Shown one piece after another: positions 55,439 through 64,000 of a stretch of 64,000 nt of DNA (its first letter is position 1; each line of letters begins with the position of its first letter). Source of the DNA: an uncultured Lachnospiraceae bacterium (lineage in GTDB: Bacteria > Bacillota > Clostridia > Lachnospirales > Lachnospiraceae); contig CAJUGD010000005.1 of the NCBI GenBank assembly GCA_910586205.1, positions 1-64,000 of the forward strand, in the 5' to 3' direction. A program made the translations under genes and the position numbers. The notes under the pieces are model-generated. The model had not been told where the DNA came from. It was given only the letters and a program-made list of their open reading frames with translations, and ran no database searches.

Positions 55439-56482
55439 TTACCCACACAAAAATTTTAACCATTGCTGTACTATAACATCCTGACTATGGGTTTGCCCTA
55501 TTTTCATTGCGTTTTTTCCTAATTTCAGACATTCTCCAGGTTCTTCTATTAATCTATTAATTTCCATTGCCATTTTATCAGAATCACCAACAGGTACCAA
55601 AATCCCATTTTTTCCATTTTGAATAAGTTCCGCAGGACCTCCGCATGGACAATCCGTCGAAATAACGGGAAATCCCATAGACATTGCTTCCATCAAAGAA
55701 TTAGGCATTCCTTCAAAATCTGAACTCAAAACATAAATTGCAGAGTCTTTAATCTGATCGTGCACATCTAAAGTAAAACCCTCAAATTTAACAATATCCT
55801 TTATTCCAATCTTAGAAACAAGCCTTTCCAAGTTATTTCGGCTTCTACCTTCTCCAAAAATTCGTAAAGTAAATTCAGAATGCCTATCGTGAACTTTCTT
55901 AATTGCATGTAATAGCATTTCATAATTTTTTTGAGGCATTAACCTTCCAACTGCCACAATTTCTTTCCTATTTATATCTGTTTTTATTGGTAAATCAGAT
56001 CTGATAGGATTATGAATCACACATCCACGTTTCTGTATACTTTTAGAATAAAATTTTTTTGCTTCCTGTGTTTGGAATACATATGCATCTGCATTACGAT
56101 AGACCAAAAATCTTAACAGTTTACTTTTTTTCGAAAGATGATCATGTAATGGTGAATTTCGTTCAGATATCACCATCTTTGTTTTTAAACCAAAATTTGA
56201 CATACAAACACAAAAATTCGCATAAATTCCCATTCCCACAGCAATATCTATTCTATTTTCATGCAAAGCTTTTCTTAATGATTTGATATCTTTTAAAAGA
56301 TTTTCCTGTAATATACAATAGCGTTTTATTTTTGAATCTATTTTATATTCTTTTTCTTTTTTATGACCAGTAAAAAGAAATATTTCCATATCGTCTAACT
56401 TACATAACCCATTTGCTAAATTTACAGTTGCACGTTCCGCGCCTCCTCCATTAATACTTGTATTGATAAATGCTATCTTCAC
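55439..56482 (-). CDS. GT4-family glycosyltransferase
   Basis: A 347-residue GT-B enzyme: N-terminal SINGGGAERATVNLANGL, the C-terminal domain with VAVGRLMPQKNYEMLLHA, FGEGRSRNNLE, and the E-x7-E element SDFEGMPNSLMEAMSMGFPVI. It transfers a sugar, probably retaining, from a nucleotide donor to the lipid-linked unit. The start is GTG at 56482, seven bases after GAGG. A further GT4 gene lies 9 bases upstream, so the two act in the same pathway step series. Donor and linkage unknown. Confidence 0.9.
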   Translation of the reverse strand: MKIAFINTSINGGGAERATVNLANGLCKLDDMEIFLFTGHKKEKEYKIDSKIKRYCILQENLLKDIKSLRKALHENRIDIAVGMGIYANFCVCMSNFGLKTKMVISERNSPLHDHLSKKSKLLRFLVYRNADAYVFQTQEAKKFYSKSIQKRGCVIHNPIRSDLPIKTDINRKEIVAVGRLMPQKNYEMLLHAIKKVHDRHSEFTLRIFGEGRSRNNLERLVSKIGIKDIVKFEGFTLDVHDQIKDSAIYVLSSDFEGMPNSLMEAMSMGFPVISTDCPCGGPAELIQNGKNGILVPVGDSDKMAMEINRLIEEPGECLKLGKNAMKIGQTHSQDVIVQQWLKFLCG

Positions 56483-56491
56483 ATTCTTACC

Positions 56492-57631
56492 TCACTTTTT
56501 CCCTGTATAACTACCATTATAAAAGTCCAAATAAAACTCCTCTCTAACTTTCTGGATTTCTTTTCCTCGATATTTTTTAGCCACTTCATAATTTTGTTCT
56601 GCTAGTTGCATCATATTCCCATTTTGTAATGATTCTAAGATTTTAATAATTTCATTAATATTCTTAGATGAGTTACTAAACAAATATTGTTCTGGTAATA
56701 GTTCTGGAATTCCTCCTGTTTTTGCACCAAATGCAGGAATCCCTCGTGACATTGCCTCAATAAGTGCTCTTGGCATTCCCTCTTGTCTACTTGGCTGTAC
56801 ATAGATATCAATGGAATCCAACCACTCAAATATCTTTTCATGTGGTAATCCACCTATAAATTTCACTTGTTCTTCCACATTATTCTTCTTGGCAATAGAT
56901 TTAAGAAAAGACGAGTCCCCATTTCCTACTAATTGATATTCAAAATCCTCTTTCCCTTGACGTTTTAGTTTTCCTAATGATTCAATTATATATTGTTGAC
57001 CTTTATATTTTACATTTATTGCTGCTATCGTACCTAGTATTTTTTTCTTTCCACAATGTTCTATTTTCTCTCGTCTACGATTTAATATATTTTCATTAAA
57101 ATCACTTATTACAACATCTGAACATCCAATAGCTTTCCCTTTTGTTGGATACCGATATTGCAAAAACTGATTTGTCACATATAGCACCATTGGAGCATCT
57201 TTTAATTCTTTTCTATTTCTAAAAAAAATATAAGGGGCCAATATTTTTCCTGCAAATCCATGATTCCACAAAGCATCCCATGGACATGCTACCATTTCAA
57301 TCATATATGGTTTTCCTATTTTTCTGTTTAATCTTAAAGCTTGCAATCCTAGAAAACTCGGTAAACGAATTATCATTTTATCACACATAAGAATTTCTTG
57401 TTTTAAATTATTATAATATAATCCTTTGTCACCCTTTATTAATATTTTTTTGTTTGTAATTTTTGACCATTTATTTTCTGATTTTCCTTCCTCAAAGATT
57501 CTCGCAATTACAGTAACTTGAGACGCATTTTTTGAATACCTTTCTAAAACTTCATTATTTAAACCTCCCGTAGAATATAACACATTTTCTACTTTGCGAA
57601 ACTTATGGTCATGAACAAACAATAATTTCAT
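56492..57631 (-). CDS. GT4-family glycosyltransferase
   Basis: The 379-residue protein has MKLLFVHDHKFRK at its start and in the C-terminal half KYKGQQYIIESLGKLKRQG, then QPSRQEGMPRALIEAMSRGIPAFGAKTGGIPELL, the family's E-x7-E signature. It is a GT-B enzyme acting at the cytoplasmic membrane face. GAGG lies eight bases upstream of the ATG. It follows the acetyltransferase gene by five bases, and the next GT4 gene by nine, in one operon. Donor unknown. Confidence 0.88.
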   Translation of the reverse strand: MKLLFVHDHKFRKVENVLYSTGGLNNEVLERYSKNASQVTVIARIFEEGKSENKWSKITNKKILIKGDKGLYYNNLKQEILMCDKMIIRLPSFLGLQALRLNRKIGKPYMIEMVACPWDALWNHGFAGKILAPYIFFRNRKELKDAPMVLYVTNQFLQYRYPTKGKAIGCSDVVISDFNENILNRRREKIEHCGKKKILGTIAAINVKYKGQQYIIESLGKLKRQGKEDFEYQLVGNGDSSFLKSIAKKNNVEEQVKFIGGLPHEKIFEWLDSIDIYVQPSRQEGMPRALIEAMSRGIPAFGAKTGGIPELLPEQYLFSNSSKNINEIIKILESLQNGNMMQLAEQNYEVAKKYRGKEIQKVREEFYLDFYNGSYTGKK

Positions 57632-57636
57632 ATCAT

Positions 57637-58206
57637 TTACCTCATTTTTATAATATGGGCAGGATTTCCACCAAAAACAGAATTTTCTTTGACGTTTTTA
57701 GTTACAACAGCACCTGCTCCTATTATGCTACCTTCACCAATTATAATTCCACCTAATATATTAGCCTTTGCCCCAATCCAAACATTACTTTCTATACGAA
57801 TTGGACATAATTCTATTCCCTGATCTTTTATTGGAAGCCCTAACTCTGCAAACTTATGATTAAATGATATAAGAGATGTTCCATGTGCAATAGAAACATC
57901 ATTTCCTATTGTTATACCTCCAATGGAATCAATATATGACATCGAATGAATGCTTACATTATTTCCTATACTCAAATTTTCTAAATTAAATAAATAAACA
58001 TCCGGCTGAATAGAAACATTATCTCCAACAGAATTAGCTAAATTTTTTAATAATGCATAACGTATAACAAGGCCCAAATATCCTGATGTCCTCCGATGCA
58101 ATACTAGTAAATACTTTTGAATTCTTTTTGGAAATAAACCATAAAATTTAGTAACAATCTTTATATATAACCGAAAATCATTAAATTTATCTCTTCCTCT
58201 TTTCAT
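57637..58206 (-). CDS. hexapeptide-repeat O-acetyltransferase
   Basis: The 189-residue protein is a left-handed beta-helix acyltransferase: VSIQPDVYLFNLENLSIGNN, then IGNDVSIAHGTSLIS, VWIGAKANILGGIIIG and SIIGAGAVVTKNVKENSV, ending in GGNPAHIIKMR. Such enzymes use acetyl-CoA to acetylate a sugar hydroxyl. In a capsule operon the target is probably a sugar of the repeat unit. The catalytic His lies in AHGTSLISFNHKFAEL. A trimer is expected. The start codon has only a weak site. Acyl donor inferred from the family. Confidence 0.88.
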   Translation of the reverse strand: MKRGRDKFNDFRLYIKIVTKFYGLFPKRIQKYLLVLHRRTSGYLGLVIRYALLKNLANSVGDNVSIQPDVYLFNLENLSIGNNVSIHSMSYIDSIGGITIGNDVSIAHGTSLISFNHKFAELGLPIKDQGIELCPIRIESNVWIGAKANILGGIIIGEGSIIGAGAVVTKNVKENSVFGGNPAHIIKMR

Positions 58207-58290
58207 ATCTATCCCTAATTAAAATATAGTTGTTTATTTCCTATTTTCAAAATTTTGTAAGCGTTTATTTTTTGTATATTAAAATTTATT

Positions 58291-59478
58291 CTAACTATTT
58301 TTCAATTTAACATACTTCCTGCTCATAGCTTTTCTGCTACACATTTTACATGCCTTTTCAGCTATGTAAATTTCTTCCATATAATTATCAACCACAATCT
58401 GTCTATTAAAGTTTCTTTCAACAAATTTCCGTCCTTCTAGTCCCATAGCCGTTTTTTCCTTTTTTGAAAGTTTAATATACCTCTCAATAGCCAGAACTAA
58501 TTCCTTAACATTTTTTTCTGGAACCATGTACCCATTTACCTTATCTATTATAACCTCACGGCATCCGCTCCTCTCAGTCGTAATAATTGCCCTGCCACTA
58601 CTGCAGCTTTCCAACAGTATATTGCTCAATCCCTCTGGATAATAAGTTGGATGTACAACACAATGGATACTACTTATAAAATTACTCACATCATGTATCA
58701 TCCCATGGTACTTTACAATACCAGTCTTGTTCATTTCTTCTAATCTTCCATGGTATTCTGTCTCACAATATCCACAAACATGAAATTCTGTAGCTGGATA
58801 TTTTTTCTTTACAAGCTCTGCCGCCGAAAGATATTGCTCAATTCCTTTCTCTTTCATAATACGAGAGATAAAAGCAAATTTGACTGGGGATCCTGTTTTT
58901 CCATCTCCGCATTCTGGCAAAGGACTGACAGGATAGCGGTCTAAGTTTACACCGGACCCAGGTAATAATTTATATTTATCTAATGCTATCCTATTTCGTC
59001 GGAAAAATTCTCGGTTTTCCTTATTTTGAAAAAATACCCTCTGAACCTTTGTAAATGCTATTTTATATAGCAAAACGGTAATCTTCTGTTTCCAAGTATC
59101 ATTTTCTACTGCTGTACCTAATCCTGTTATATTAGCAATGAAAGGCACTCCTACCCATTTTGCTACCATTGCCCCATAAATATTTGGCTTAATTGTATAT
59201 CCCAATACAGCAATCGGTCTAATCGAAAAACATAATTTTTTATATTCCATTAAAATAAAAAAATCCTTTACAGGATTCATTCCATGACGATCTATAGTTA
59301 TTTCATGATAAACTGCTCCAAGAGCAATCAACTCATCAATTCTTTCACCATATGGAGAAGATATATGCACCTCATATCCATCTGCTAGTAAACGTTCTAC
59401 CAACTCCAATCGAAAATTATATATAACTACATCATGATTTACTAGGATAAGTATTGCTGAATGCCCTAATTTTTTCAA
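58291..59478 (-). CDS. GT4-family glycosyltransferase, PglA-like
   Basis: The 395-residue GT-B enzyme shows VNHDVVIYNFRLELVERLL, GYTIKPNIYG and IANITGLGTAVEN, then FISRIMKEKGIEQYL and THPTYYPEG-type HPTYYPEGLSNILLESCSSGRAIIT. The pattern is close to N-acetylgalactosaminyl transferases acting on undecaprenyl-linked sugars, such as PglA. It may add the second sugar after the initiating transferase at 59640. The start codon is TTG at 59478, 11 bases after AGGAG. The C-terminal tail is basic and may contact the membrane. Confidence 0.88.
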   Translation of the reverse strand: MKKLGHSAILILVNHDVVIYNFRLELVERLLADGYEVHISSPYGERIDELIALGAVYHEITIDRHGMNPVKDFFILMEYKKLCFSIRPIAVLGYTIKPNIYGAMVAKWVGVPFIANITGLGTAVENDTWKQKITVLLYKIAFTKVQRVFFQNKENREFFRRNRIALDKYKLLPGSGVNLDRYPVSPLPECGDGKTGSPVKFAFISRIMKEKGIEQYLSAAELVKKKYPATEFHVCGYCETEYHGRLEEMNKTGIVKYHGMIHDVSNFISSIHCVVHPTYYPEGLSNILLESCSSGRAIITTERSGCREVIIDKVNGYMVPEKNVKELVLAIERYIKLSKKEKTAMGLEGRKFVERNFNRQIVVDNYMEEIYIAEKACKMCSRKAMSRKYVKLKNS

Positions 59479-59639
59479 TTCACTAAATTCTCCTTTCTCA
59501 CCCGTAGCTTCTAAGAACTAGCAAAAAATCGTTAAGTCTACAATATAAGTATTTTTATCATATACATTTAATATGTCTCTGATCGTTTATAATAGTTTTA
59601 TATCCTCCCTATAATTCTTTTCTTATCATTTTTACTTAA

Positions 59640-61034
59640 CTAAATTTTCATGTTCGTTTTCTTCTTGGTCTTAGATTCACTAGTAATTGCTTCAACTTCT
59701 TCTACATCAAAGCCTTCTGTACTTTCTTTTAAAAAAAGGATTTTCACTGTTTTAAAAATAATTTCTATATCCAATAATAACGAATAATTTTGTATATACA
59801 TTAAATCCAATTTCAACTTATCATAAGCTGTAGTATTATATTTCCCATACACCTGTGCATATCCAGTTAATCCACCCTTTACCTTCATCCGATATACAAA
59901 TTCTGGAATCTGCTTTGTATACAGTTCTACATGCTCCACCCTCTCTGGCCTAGGTCCTACTATACTCATATCACCTTTTAAAATATTAAATATTTGTGGA
60001 AGTTCATCAATTCTTGTTGCACGAATAATCTTTCCAACTGGTGTAATTCTGGGATCTTGATTTGCTGCTGGAATTGAACCTCCTCCCTTTTCAGCATCCA
60101 CAATCATACTGCGAAACTTACATATCCTAAACACCCTTCCATTTATAGTGCATCTCTCCTGAAAATAAAAGGCAGGTCCTCTATCATACATTTTGATAGC
60201 TATAGCTGTGACTGCAAAAATTGGAGATAATAAAATAAGCGCTGTCAAAGACAACGCAATATCCACTACTCGTTTTACAACTCTCTGGTCAAAAGAAAGC
60301 CCATTATTCCTAGAGAGCAAAAGAGGTGTATCAAATAAATGCAAGCTCTCTGAGCTCCTTATTATTACATCTGAAATCTTTGGAGTAGAGTAAGTTCGAA
60401 TTGCCTTTTCATAACAATATTTCAAAATCATATTACGCATATGAGAAGGAATATCACAAATCACAACTCCTTGATACTTATTAATCCTTTCTTTTATCAA
60501 TTTTATTCCGGCGGAAATATGCATTGTTTCACCAATAACGAACCGATCATTTCTTGTATGAATCTTACTCATCAAACCAGCTACCGGATGCTCCCCATAA
60601 ATTAACAGTACGCTGCGCGAAGGATATAAAAAACGGTACAATCTAGTAGATAAAAAACTCCAAACACTTATAACTAAAAATTCTATAATTGTCATAACCA
60701 AAAGTGGAAAAATACTTTGAAATGATTTAGTTAGTAATGTTATTTGCAAATAAGCCATAGCATTAGCACCAAAGGTTGCAAGAAATTGCGAATATATCAT
60801 ATTCCCCGTGCGCAAATATCCAACCCTAAAACCACCATAAAGAATATTAAATAAAACAAGAAAAATACCATACACTGTTACCATAAGCCAATGTCCAGTT
60901 CGATTATATGGTGATTCCATCCTTTGATTATAAAAATTCAGCCATATATACCAAAAAGCAACCATCTCCAAAGAAAGTACAATTAGACTAAATATAAATT
61001 TAACTATCCGTTTATATTGCTCATAATTTTTCAT
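59640..61034 (-). CDS. initiating polyprenyl-phosphate sugar transferase
   Basis: A 464-residue protein with about five N-terminal membrane helices, a central CoA-binding-like domain, and a C-terminal bacterial sugar transferase domain from about 260: KRVVDIALSLTALILLSPIF, YFQERCTINGRVFRICKFRSM, then DELPQIFNILKGDMSIVGPRPE. It transfers a sugar-1-phosphate from a nucleotide sugar to undecaprenyl phosphate, the first step of repeat-unit synthesis. I start at the ATG at 61034, after GAGGAG. It is the first biosynthetic gene after the antiterminators, as is usual in such operons. Confidence 0.93.
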   Translation of the reverse strand: MKNYEQYKRIVKFIFSLIVLSLEMVAFWYIWLNFYNQRMESPYNRTGHWLMVTVYGIFLVLFNILYGGFRVGYLRTGNMIYSQFLATFGANAMAYLQITLLTKSFQSIFPLLVMTIIEFLVISVWSFLSTRLYRFLYPSRSVLLIYGEHPVAGLMSKIHTRNDRFVIGETMHISAGIKLIKERINKYQGVVICDIPSHMRNMILKYCYEKAIRTYSTPKISDVIIRSSESLHLFDTPLLLSRNNGLSFDQRVVKRVVDIALSLTALILLSPIFAVTAIAIKMYDRGPAFYFQERCTINGRVFRICKFRSMIVDAEKGGGSIPAANQDPRITPVGKIIRATRIDELPQIFNILKGDMSIVGPRPERVEHVELYTKQIPEFVYRMKVKGGLTGYAQVYGKYNTTAYDKLKLDLMYIQNYSLLLDIEIIFKTVKILFLKESTEGFDVEEVEAITSESKTKKKTNMKI

Positions 61035-61069
61035 TAGAAAATATCTCCTCAAAATGAACTATTAACTGT

Positions 61070-61624
61070 TCATTCCACATCGATCCCTTCCAACCGTATT
61101 CCCAGTCGGACTCTCCTCATTTTGCCACAAAATGGTATTTCAATAATAACACTGCGTTTTCTCAATCTTTGTTTCACAATCTTCCTCATATATCTACCTA
61201 AAATTCCTTCTGCCTTTACAATATGTCCATCTTCATCTACTTGTACAAGTGAAGGGCAAATCAAATATGGTATTTTTTTCGCTGTTCCTGCTTTTTTTCT
61301 ACTTTCTTCCAACATATCACAAAGAAAAATTTCTTCCTCTTTATGAATACTCCAAAAACACCCTTCCGCCCCCAAAAGCTTAGACATCCTCGGCACCCGC
61401 TTCAGTTCAAGAAAAAATTCTTCTGGTGTCTCTGTTTCAACAAATACATAAGAAGGAAAGAGAGGTTCAATATGAAATTCCGGTGCTCCATGGATTCTGT
61501 AGGCACATTCCTGATAGATCACAAAACAACGTTGATACTTTTTTCTTTCATAGGACATAACCTGTTGAATCGCATCTACCAGCGCCTGCTCCTTTCCAGT
61601 AATTGTCTGAATCACATACCACAT
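61070..61624 (-). CDS. loaP: NusG-like processive antiterminator (LoaP-type)
   Basis: The 184-residue protein begins MWYVIQTITGKEQALVDAI, the NGN domain of LoaP-type NusG paralogues, with PLFPSYVFVETETPEEFF. A C-terminal KOW-like domain follows (KAEGILGRYMRKIVKQ, then EIPFCGKMRRVRLGIRLEGI). LoaP lets polymerase read through terminators in long polysaccharide or polyketide operons. I begin at the ATG at 61624, seven bases after AAGGAG; the earlier frame extension is not translated on this evidence. It sits directly upstream of the capsule genes, 35 bases before the first. Confidence 0.88.
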   Translation of the reverse strand: MWYVIQTITGKEQALVDAIQQVMSYERKKYQRCFVIYQECAYRIHGAPEFHIEPLFPSYVFVETETPEEFFLELKRVPRMSKLLGAEGCFWSIHKEEEIFLCDMLEESRKKAGTAKKIPYLICPSLVQVDEDGHIVKAEGILGRYMRKIVKQRLRKRSVIIEIPFCGKMRRVRLGIRLEGIDVE

Positions 61625-62017
61625 AATCTTTCTCCTTCCCCTGTACTCCTTGTCCATAAAATTAAATTTGTCAATGAGATAAAATGAAAAGGTGCCAATG
61701 TATCCAAACAATACAAAACAAAAGTCTTCTATCATTCATAATTACATAATTAAAAGCAAGAAATAACCATAAATCAAAACCACATCCTCTAAAAATGGAC
61801 ATGCTTCGCCGCTCCGCGATTTTTCTCATTATCCCGGATAACCTGCTGCAGAACCTGTCCGCTTCCTTTGTATATTCCATTTTCGTCCTGTCCACGGCGA
61901 CAACCGCAGGCACTCTACAAAATGTGCTTTTCCATTCTTTCGTCAAAGTCGAGCTTTAAAAGTGATCTAAAATAATCTTTTTATACTTTAACGATTTCTA
62001 TCAGTTCCCCATCTTCC
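61625..62017. other. gap between the two antiterminator genes with a coding-like remnant
   Basis: This 393-base stretch contains no intact gene. On the minus strand a frame over about 61795-61914 reads GQDENGIYKGSGQVLQQVIR and ends in KHVHF then stop, which looks like the tail of a lost gene. It also holds a TTATCC-C-GGATAA palindrome at 61829-61841, a candidate LoaP-related RNA element. Neither role is shown. Confidence 0.4.
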
Positions 62018-62575
62018 TCACGCCACAATATCCCGATCCTGTTCTAACCGAATCCCAAACTGGACTGTCTGGCTGTGATTAAAAAGGGGTACTGCCACCA
62101 CAGCAAAACGTTTGTGCAGATCCAGCCTTACAATCTGATTCACATATCGTTCCAATGCACCGCAAGCTCCTAATATAGTTCTATTCTCTCCAAGGGTGAT
62201 ATCTGTGACTCCCATATCAGACTGAAGCTCATTTCCGCAGACATTCTGCAGAAAGGTAAGATCCTGGGTACTGATAGGTATTAGCTCATCCTCTCCTGTC
62301 TCAGTTTTTCCGAACAGCAAAAACTGAGGGAATTCCCTGGATTTTTTCAGTACCTTCTGAAGCTTTTCCGGCTGGGATGTTCTTACGAACAAATATCCGG
62401 GAAACATGATATCTTTCACCAGATGAAATTCTCCACCTCTGCGAAACATCTTAATTTTTTGAGGAATACGGCACAGACTGCAGAGGGATTTTGGAATCGC
62501 CTGTTCAAGAAGATCGGCTGCCTCGTATTCTTGATCCTTGTAGGTTCGAAGAATATACCACTTTTCTTTATCCAT
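62018..62575 (-). CDS. NusG-like antiterminator paralogue
   Basis: The 185-residue protein has a NusG N-terminal domain: KWYILRTYKDQEYEAADLLEQA, then KDIMFPGYLFVRTSQPEKLQ. A KOW-like C-terminal region (LERYVNQIVRLDLHKRF, VPLFNHSQTVQFGIRLEQ) follows. It has the UpxY/LoaP pattern rather than housekeeping NusG and differs clearly from the LoaP at 61070. Two such genes in tandem before one capsule operon are unusual. The ATG at 62575 has only a weak ribosome site. It may act on the same or a different locus. Confidence 0.82.
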   Translation of the reverse strand: MDKEKWYILRTYKDQEYEAADLLEQAIPKSLCSLCRIPQKIKMFRRGGEFHLVKDIMFPGYLFVRTSQPEKLQKVLKKSREFPQFLLFGKTETGEDELIPISTQDLTFLQNVCGNELQSDMGVTDITLGENRTILGACGALERYVNQIVRLDLHKRFAVVAVPLFNHSQTVQFGIRLEQDRDIVA

Positions 62576-62680
62576 AGAAATCTCTTTGTCCCCCCATTCG
62601 TGATAGACTAAATTGGGAAATCTACAATGAAAGAGAAAAAAGGCAAAAACTTGTAATATGAGTACTATATATGATTTTTA

Positions 62681-62723
62681 CCTAATTTTTTCGTAGAATA
62701 CATGATTCTGCGAAAAAATTAGG
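62681..62723. repeat. long inverted repeat at the recombinase 3' end, possible crossover site or terminator
   Basis: Nineteen-base arms (62681-62699 and 62705-62723) pair with a single mismatch around ACATG. They contain TTTTTTCGTAGAAT and ATTCTGCGAAAAAA. The right arm includes the stop codon of the recombinase gene. The shape, arms of 13-14 bases around 5 bases, resembles a tyrosine-recombinase core site. A hairpin terminator is equally possible. Confidence 0.5.
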
Positions 62724-63741
62724 CAAGAGCAACTAATTTTTCTATTTGATTTTTTTTGAATTCAAAGGACGAATGGAAATAATAGTCCATTGTTATCTTT
62801 ATATCTGCATGTCCCAGAATTTCGCTGAGTGTTTTGGGATCCATACCAGAAGTAATACATCGCGTGGCAAAAGTATGTCGAAGTGTATGAAAGTTATAGT
62901 AAGGTACACCGGCTTTGCAAAGAAAGCGTTTATATTGATACTGAAAGGTTCTAGGATCCATGGGCGCCTTAGATTTTGATTTCAGGAGAAAGCTGTCTTT
63001 TGCTGCTGCTTTTGATATTTGTTCTAAAGCCGGAACCAGGAAGGAGGGAAAGGGAATTCTTCTCATGGATGTTTCGCTTTTTGGAGGAGTTACAAACAAC
63101 ATGGATTTGTTGTTTCCGTTTTCCTGTTCTATGGATAATCGCTGAACAGTAGAGCTTACGATTAGATATCCTTCGCGTATATTGATATTTTCCCACTTTA
63201 GAGCACAGATTTCTCCCAGACGCATTCCTGTGTAAAGGCACAGATAGATTCCAAAACCCGTCTGGCTCCAATTTTCCTTTATATAGCCTTCCAATTTCAT
63301 CTGTTCTTCCGTCGATAACACCTGCACTAAGGCTCTTTTTTTTCTTCTGCTGCAGGGAACAGCATTCCATTCGTGAATCAATCCCCGGCGGAAAGCCATT
63401 TTCATTGTCATGTTGGTAATCATTACTGCCGTTTGAATCATAGTATGGGAATAAACGTCTCCCATAGAGAAATCTGCCTTTTTTTCTCCCCAAACTTTGT
63501 CGGCAGCTTCTTTTTTTTCCTTTGATTTTTGGGCTAATTGCTTTAAATCATCAGAAAACTGCCGTAAAGAGGCAGGTGTGATTTGTGTAAGGGGCACATC
63601 CTTAAAATAGGGTTGGATGTGTTTCTTCACTATGCGCGTATACTTCACATAAGTGGATATGGCGTGGGTTTGACGTACATCCTCTAGCCAGACATTCAAA
63701 ACTTCTTCAAATAGTATTTGATTGTCATTCCTTTCATCCAT
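62719..63741 (-). CDS. tyrosine site-specific recombinase
   Basis: The 340-residue protein has an N-terminal SAM-like domain (residues 1-110) and a catalytic domain. The arginine lies in YTGMRLGEICALKWE, the histidine-arginine pair in HTLRHTFATRC, and the tyrosine in ILGHADIKITMDYYFHSS. All are intact, so it is likely active. It is transcribed towards the capsule operon and precedes the two antiterminators, a position seen for recombinases that switch surface-polysaccharide loci. An integrated-element origin is another option. AAGGAGG lies before the ATG. Confidence 0.9.
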   Translation of the reverse strand: MDERNDNQILFEEVLNVWLEDVRQTHAISTYVKYTRIVKKHIQPYFKDVPLTQITPASLRQFSDDLKQLAQKSKEKKEAADKVWGEKKADFSMGDVYSHTMIQTAVMITNMTMKMAFRRGLIHEWNAVPCSRRKKRALVQVLSTEEQMKLEGYIKENWSQTGFGIYLCLYTGMRLGEICALKWENINIREGYLIVSSTVQRLSIEQENGNNKSMLFVTPPKSETSMRRIPFPSFLVPALEQISKAAAKDSFLLKSKSKAPMDPRTFQYQYKRFLCKAGVPYYNFHTLRHTFATRCITSGMDPKTLSEILGHADIKITMDYYFHSSFEFKKNQIEKLVALA

Positions 63742-63831
63742 AAGAAAGCCTCCTTAAAATTAAATTAATATTCATACCTTCTTAAAAACCTTAAAGCTTT
63801 TTAACAGAAATTTCTATTGAAATCGTCACTA

Positions 63832-63844
63832 TTTCGTAGTATAC
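63832..63844. repeat. partial copy of the recombinase-end core sequence
   Basis: TTTCGTAGTATAC here matches TTTCGTAGAATAC at 62689-62701 in 12 of 13 positions and in the same orientation. The two sites flank the recombinase gene, 1.1 kb apart. It also overlaps a probable -10 box (TATACT, minus strand). The match is short and could be chance. Confidence 0.35.
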
Positions 63845-63865
63845 TAAACCATAGTTTCCAGCCAA
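63838..63865 (-). promoter_or_regulatory. candidate promoter of the recombinase gene
   Basis: On the minus strand TTGGCT (63865-63860) and TATACT (63843-63838) are 16 bases apart, about 100 bases upstream of the start codon. The -10 box overlaps the TTTCGTAGTATAC repeat, so recombination or binding there could affect expression. No other strong box was found. Confidence 0.4.
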
Positions 63866-64000
63866 AATATTAGCGACATCTTAATTCCTGTTCTATATAG
63901 GTATTTCCATATTTTTATAAATAAATACAACATTTAATGAAATCTTGTCTACAGGGATTTTAAGAAATTTGGAAACATGTTTTATATGATTACCGGAAAC

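Overview
The window looks like a chromosomal segment of a low-to-moderate GC Firmicute of the class Clostridia, most likely Lachnospiraceae. The grounds are Shine-Dalgarno-led genes with ATG/GTG/TTG starts, a clostridial-type Tad pilus operon with DUF6382/FHA and DUF5702 proteins, the gdpP-rplI-dnaB cluster, LoaP-like antiterminators before a capsule operon, and sequence similarity throughout. This is inference from gene content; no rRNA or tRNA gene was seen.

Layout. 1-6.1 kb: housekeeping and regulatory genes (XRE membrane regulator, secreted protein, DUF4367 protein, stand-alone MurG on the + strand, ECF sigma factor, HIT protein, rhomboid protease). 6.3-16.9 kb: one minus-strand Tad/type IVb pilus or secretion operon, reading from prepilin peptidase through CpaE-like, TadA, TadB, TadC-like, Flp pilin, DUF5702 protein, TadE-like protein, second prepilin peptidase and small pilin-like protein to an FHA protein. 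17.3-25.5 kb: a plus-strand group with an ArsR-fold regulator, DUF2508 protein, GH13 enzyme, glycogen branching enzyme, APH-like kinase and a two-component system. 25.6-32.2 kb: NlpC/P60 lipoprotein, MerR-like protein, dnaB, rplI and gdpP.

32.2-42.8 kb is the most unusual part. A NACHT (STAND) NTPase with a pentapeptide-like C-terminus lies directly upstream of a 2417-residue membrane-anchored protein. About 1450 residues of that protein are eleven copies of a 131-residue super-repeat, each made of four different 32-33-residue units. A divergent gene for a one-helix membrane protein sits on the far side of the promoter region. I found no named system with this layout; a sensing, defence or contact function is an inference.

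43.4-63.7 kb: a minus-strand capsule/exopolysaccharide operon headed by a tyrosine recombinase and two tandem NusG-like (LoaP-type) antiterminators. Then come a polyprenyl-phosphate sugar transferase, four GT4-type transferases, an acetyltransferase, an EpsG-like polymerase, an aminotransferase-HAD-ATP-grasp trio, a frameshifted capE, capF, a flippase, UDP-glucose dehydrogenase and a UDP-glucuronate epimerase. The central genes are clearly more AT-rich than the flanks, as expected for exchanged capsule cassettes. The polymer probably contains a uronic acid that may be amide-decorated (inference). A long inverted repeat at the recombinase 3' end and a similar core upstream of it are possible recombination sites.
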